This document shows, in pieces, positions 5,189 to 7,837 of a DNA stretch of 7,837 nucleotides; the first letter of the stretch is position 1, and each line of letters opens with the position of its first letter. This DNA is from an uncultured Chloroflexota bacterium (GTDB lineage: Bacteria; Chloroflexota; Anaerolineae; Anaerolineales; Anaerolineaceae). Location of the stretch: positions 1 to 7,837 of the forward strand of contig CADBKS010000134.1 of the NCBI GenBank assembly GCA_902795255.1. Direction: 5' to 3'. Under the pieces are notes generated by a model. It saw only the letters and a program-made list of their open reading frames with translations. It was not told the origin of the DNA and searched no databases. The position numbers and the translations under genes were made by a program.

Positions 5189-6526
5189 ATGACTTATCCT
5201 TTGTCTCATTCGGTTTCGGTCGGTGACGCGACCGAGGCCGCACAGTATAACAATTTGCGGATGGACGCTTTATGTCTGGGGAATGATCCGGAGAGTTCCG
5301 GGACGCTGCTGCAGCTGCTTTTGGCCGGGATGGGGAACGTCCGGTTGAGCCGGACCAGCTTGACGTCTATAACGCTGTCGGCGTCGGAAGACGATCCCTG
5401 CGCGCTGGTGATCGGCGGGAAAATCTATGCGGTGACATCGGATCTGGTGTACATATATACAGCGACCGATACGGTATGGCGCGGGCGGATCTATGTTTCG
5501 GCCGTGCCGGCCGATGACGGAAGTTTCACGCTGACGGCCGGGGCAGCGGTGCCGGCCGGGGCGCGGATGATCGGGACGTTTTTGTGGGACGGTGCAGGGA
5601 TCATCCCGGGGACGGTGCGGAATTGCGCGGAATATGAAGCCATGCTGGCCGGGCTGGATCCTTCGGTATGCTGCGGGCGTTTGTCCGCTTCGGCCGGCTC
5701 GGCGGTGCCGGAATCGGATATCAACAGTTCGAGCGGGGTTTATTTCGTTCCTTATCACGGGAATAAGATCGGGCTGTGGGTCGGGAATACCTGGGAGGTT
5801 TTCACGTTCAGTTCCCGAATACAGTATATGCTGTCCCTGCTGACTCGGTATGACGTCCCGCATGATATGTTTATCAGGGCGACGCGGTACGGCCTTGAGA
5901 TGACGGCGGTCCCGTGGCGGTCGGTCACGACGCGGGATATTTCAATCGGTCTGCTGGACGGAATCAAGGTGCTTACGAATAATCAGGAGCAGCGATATGT
6001 CGGAACGATCGCGACGCATGCAAACGGATATACGATCGATTCGGCCGCGGCGCGGCTGATCTGGAATGAGTATAACCGGGTGCGGCGTCCGATCCTTGCG
6101 CAGGTGGACACGGCGGCGGGAAGCTCCTCTGTCGCTTCTGCGGAAGAATGGCTGCCTTATTACGGGGCGGGCGCGGCGTCGGTGCGCGTATTGGTGCCGG
6201 ACGCTGCGGCAGAATTTGAGCTTTGCGGGGTTGGGATCTCCGGGGCGTTCACGGCCTCCCAGGTGTCGAATGGTACCTATGTGGCGGTCGGGATCCTGAA
6301 GGATTACGTGGCGTCGCAGCATTCGAGGACGTCGATTGTTCCGGTGTTCACACACAGTCAGGGAAACAGTCCGATGAATGTAACGGTGCGGCAGTTCGAT
6401 TCGGGTGTGCGCGGCGATCATACCTATATGTTAGGTTACTGGACAAACAGCACAGCAGTCACGCCGGCCGGCATTGTCTCCGGATGCGGGGAAGCTCCGG
6501 GCCTGCATGGCGCGGTGTATGGATAA
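5189..6526 (+). CDS. Phage tail-appendage/fibre-like structural protein
   Basis: The 445-residue product shows features common in phage tail fibre, baseplate and appendage proteins. It opens with an attachment-like motif, GDATEAAQYNNLRMDAL (residues 12-28). An alternating strand-rich, Ala/Gly/Ser/Thr-rich body follows. The segment YFVPYHGNKIGLWVGNTWEV (185-204) has the form seen in phage surface proteins that display an aromatic, glycine-rich strand pair. Around 291-301 is IWNEYNRVRRP, again of a type I associate with phage structural proteins. The C-terminal part (about 310-445) is strand-rich and may be a receptor- or carbohydrate-binding domain. There is no signal peptide or membrane segment. 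A GGGGG run lies very close (3 bases) before the ATG, a less ideal site than those of its neighbours. It is the last gene of the cassette. The exact role, such as host recognition, is inference. Confidence 0.72.
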   Translation: MTYPLSHSVSVGDATEAAQYNNLRMDALCLGNDPESSGTLLQLLLAGMGNVRLSRTSLTSITLSASEDDPCALVIGGKIYAVTSDLVYIYTATDTVWRGRIYVSAVPADDGSFTLTAGAAVPAGARMIGTFLWDGAGIIPGTVRNCAEYEAMLAGLDPSVCCGRLSASAGSAVPESDINSSSGVYFVPYHGNKIGLWVGNTWEVFTFSSRIQYMLSLLTRYDVPHDMFIRATRYGLEMTAVPWRSVTTRDISIGLLDGIKVLTNNQEQRYVGTIATHANGYTIDSAAARLIWNEYNRVRRPILAQVDTAAGSSSVASAEEWLPYYGAGAASVRVLVPDAAAEFELCGVGISGAFTASQVSNGTYVAVGILKDYVASQHSRTSIVPVFTHSQGNSPMNVTVRQFDSGVRGDHTYMLGYWTNSTAVTPAGIVSGCGEAPGLHGAVYG

Positions 6527-6547
6527 GATCCGCGGCTTTGCGGGCTA

Positions 6548-6576
6548 TGGACGTTTTTTCCGAATTTTGCTATACT
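6548..6576 (+). promoter_or_regulatory. Extended -10 promoter of the hydrolase operon
   Basis: TATACT (6571-6576) is preceded by TGC (6568-6570), an extended -10 element, and by TGGACG (6548-6553) 17 bases upstream, a 4/6 match to the -35 box. The start near 6583 gives a very short leader of about 13 bases that just includes the GGAGGG ribosome-binding site (6587-6592). A small CCGC/GCGG hairpin at 6530-6543 with a T6 run at 6554-6559 might weakly end the cassette transcript before it. Confidence 0.72.
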
Positions 6577-6595
6577 TACCTCATCTGGAGGGAAC

Positions 6596-7429
6596 ATGAA
6601 AACAAAGAACGGAACAATGACGGATCATGCCGGCAGGCATATCTTTACAAAAACCTGGCTGCTCGACGGGACACCCCGGGCGAATATCATCCTGGTCCAC
6701 GGGATCGGTGAATACTGCGAGCGCTATGAACACGTGTGTGAATTTCTGACGGGGATTGGCTGTGCGGTTTACGGTTTCGACCATATCGGGCATGGCAAAA
6801 GCGACGGAAAGCGCGGCTGCATGTCTTACGCGGATGCCTATGAGATCATCAATACGATCAAGGCGCAGCTCCTGGAGCAGATGCCGGAGATCCCGGTGAT
6901 CCTGTACGGACACAGTATGGGCGGCGGCGTTGTCCTTTCCTACGGGCTGTCGTATTCCGAAGGGCTGAAGGGGATCATTGCTACCAGCCCGGCGGTCGGG
7001 ATGGCCAACCCGATGAAGCCGGGGGTCGTCCGGATGCTGCGCGTTCTGAAAAAGATCGCCCCGAACCTGACCGTTTCCAACGGACTCCCGGCGGACGGTA
7101 TCTCCCATGACCGTTCGGTCGTTGAGAAATATCAGGCCGACCCGCTGGTCCACGATAAGGTTTCCGTGACGCTCGGGCTGGACCTGATGGACAGCGGTGA
7201 CCGTGTGGCTGCCTGGGACCGGGAGTATCCGGTGCCGCTGCTGGTCGCCCAGGGAAGTAAGGATCAGCTGGTGGATCCGGTGGCTGCCGAGAATTTCGCG
7301 CTCCATGCCAAAGGGAATGTGACGTATAAACGCTTTGAGGGCGGTTACCATGAGCTCCACAATGAGCCGAACAAACAGGAGCTGTTCGATGTCTTTGCCA
7401 GGTGGATCGGTGATCTGATCGGGAAATAA
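6596..7429 (+). CDS. Alpha/beta hydrolase, monoacylglycerol-lipase-like
   Basis: The 277-residue protein is an alpha/beta-hydrolase fold serine hydrolase of the monoacylglycerol lipase/lysophospholipase (hydrolase_4, serine aminopeptidase S33) group, expected to cleave fatty-acid esters of glycerol. The oxyanion-hole motif HGIGEYCERY begins at H35. FDHIGHGKSDGKRG at 61-74 matches the family's DxxGHGxS pattern. The nucleophile elbow GHSMG has S107. The likely catalytic acid is D223 (GSKDQLVDP), and the catalytic histidine is H252 (GGYHELHNE). All triad residues are present and the length is typical. No signal peptide is seen, so a cytoplasmic enzyme is likely. It has its own promoter and a GGAGGG site, and is followed 11 bases later by a Dabb protein gene. 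The true substrate cannot be told from the sequence. Confidence 0.93.
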   Translation: MKTKNGTMTDHAGRHIFTKTWLLDGTPRANIILVHGIGEYCERYEHVCEFLTGIGCAVYGFDHIGHGKSDGKRGCMSYADAYEIINTIKAQLLEQMPEIPVILYGHSMGGGVVLSYGLSYSEGLKGIIATSPAVGMANPMKPGVVRMLRVLKKIAPNLTVSNGLPADGISHDRSVVEKYQADPLVHDKVSVTLGLDLMDSGDRVAAWDREYPVPLLVAQGSKDQLVDPVAAENFALHAKGNVTYKRFEGGYHELHNEPNKQELFDVFARWIGDLIGK

Positions 7430-7440
7430 GGAGCCTTTGT

Positions 7441-7731
7441 ATGAAGCACGATATCCTTGTCAAGTACAAGCCGGAGATCACAAAAGAACGGAAAGCGGAA
7501 CTGATCCCGGAGATCCGGGAATTGTTTGAGCATACGACGGAGATCCCCGGGATCCGCGGAGTCCGGGTGATGCCGAATGTGGTCGACCGTGAGAACCGTT
7601 TTGACCTGATGATCGAGATCGATATGGACCGGGAAGCGCTGGATGCCTATGACGGCTGCGTCTGGCACCATGAATGGAAAGAACGCTACGGTCACCTGCT
7701 CGAAAAGAAGGCGATCTTCGATCACGAATAA
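7441..7731 (+). CDS. Dabb-family (stress-responsive alpha/beta barrel) protein
   Basis: The 96-residue product begins MKHDILVKYKPEITKERKAE and continues through IPEIRELFEHTTEIPGIRGV, a strand with DLMIEIDMDREALDAYDG, and HHEWKERYGHLLEKKAIFDH. This order, HxxxVKYK strand, long helix, GIRGVRV strand, DLMIEIDM strand, then a helix with an H(x)nW-like segment, is that of the ferredoxin-like dimeric alpha-beta barrel (Dabb). Members range from stress-induced plant proteins to small enzymes such as olivetolic acid cyclase, so function cannot be deduced. AAGGAG overlaps the stop codon of the hydrolase gene and stands 7 bases before the ATG, showing a two-gene operon. The pairing suggests a related metabolic role, but that is inference. 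Confidence 0.88.
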   Translation: MKHDILVKYKPEITKERKAELIPEIRELFEHTTEIPGIRGVRVMPNVVDRENRFDLMIEIDMDREALDAYDGCVWHHEWKERYGHLLEKKAIFDHE

Positions 7732-7737
7732 ACAGGT

Positions 7738-7809
7738 CCCCGCCGCTAATTGCGGGTGAGTCTTATTATGAGCCGCGGATGCATAAATAAATGTGGCGTC
7801 TCAGGCTCA
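7738..7809 (+). other. Hairpin-bearing spacer between the Dabb gene and the TPP riboswitch
   Basis: CCCGC (7739-7743) and GCGGG (7752-7756) form a small stem seven bases after the Dabb stop, with no strong T tract, so it is at best a weak terminator. TGAGCC (7769-7774) and GGCTCA (7804-7809) form a second, wide inverted repeat ending just before the riboswitch. A promoter for the downstream gene should lie here, but none is clear. Confidence 0.4.
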
Positions 7810-7811
7810 AT

Positions 7812-7837
7812 AAACTTGGGGTGCCGGGGGCAACGGG
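7812..7837 (+). promoter_or_regulatory. TPP riboswitch (THI element), 5' part, cut by the window end
   Basis: The sequence ACTTGGGGTGCCGGGG (7814-7829) followed by GCAACGGG matches the conserved opening of TPP riboswitches. These begin with a P1/P2 strand of the type CTCGGGGTGCC, a variable P3 hairpin, and then GCTGAGA. Here the window ends inside the P3 part, just where CTGAGA should begin. TPP riboswitches bind thiamine pyrophosphate and switch off thiamine biosynthesis or transport genes. A thi-type gene or thiamine-related transporter is therefore expected on the plus strand after the window. The remaining conserved parts (ACCCG, GAACCTGATCTGG, GCGTAGGGA) cannot be seen. Confidence 0.75.

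Noticed and set aside
6581..7360. 259-codon minus-strand open frame opposite the hydrolase
   Set aside because: The plus-strand product has a complete catalytic triad; the minus-strand product is a His/Arg/Pro-rich shadow typical of GC-rich genes.
7812..7837. T-box antiterminator instead of TPP riboswitch
   Set aside because: The GGTGCC word loosely recalls a T-box GGTGGNACCGCG, but the match is poor and no specifier stem is seen; the TPP opening fits much better.

Overview
The window is a bacterial chromosome segment of moderately high GC with ordinary bacterial signals: strong Shine-Dalgarno sites, sigma70-type promoters, rho-independent terminators. The best guess for the host is a member of the Chloroflexota, class Anaerolineae. 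This rests on remembered resemblance of the small SWIM zinc-finger protein and of the ribosomal protein S21 variant, and on dnaA not being followed by dnaN. No search was possible, so the assignment is an inference of moderate confidence.

Layout. Bases 2-649 hold the 3' part of dnaA, closed by a terminator. Bases 700-1265 contain no credible gene. They hold a small double hairpin that could be the end of an IS200/IS605-type or REP-like element, then a hairpin-rich block of diverged repeats. A near-consensus promoter at 1284-1312 drives a small SWIM zinc-finger gene (1375-1635). Facing it on the minus strand is a two-gene operon, rpsU then infA (2243 down to 1744), with a promoter whose -10 box lies between the arms of an inverted repeat. 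A strong bidirectional terminator separates the converging transcripts. Bases 2341-2520 are a GC-rich structured spacer.

Bases 2584-6526 on the plus strand form a tightly packed phage-derived cassette. In order it holds a small coiled-coil protein with a weakly hydrophobic tail (holin/XhlA-like candidate), an M23 peptidase with a C-terminal SH3-like domain and no signal peptide (endolysin-like), a portal-like protein, an unknown 175-residue protein, and a long protein with phage tail-appendage features. No terminase, capsid, protease, tape-measure, integrase or repressor gene is present, and housekeeping genes flank the cassette on both sides. It is either a decayed prophage or a small maintained (domesticated) phage module, and it is the most unusual part of the window.

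Bases 6548-7731 form a two-gene operon with its own extended -10 promoter: a monoacylglycerol-lipase-like alpha/beta hydrolase and a small Dabb-family protein. The last bases (about 7812-7837) match the conserved 5' part of a thiamine pyrophosphate (TPP) riboswitch. A thiamine-regulated gene on the plus strand is therefore expected just beyond the window.
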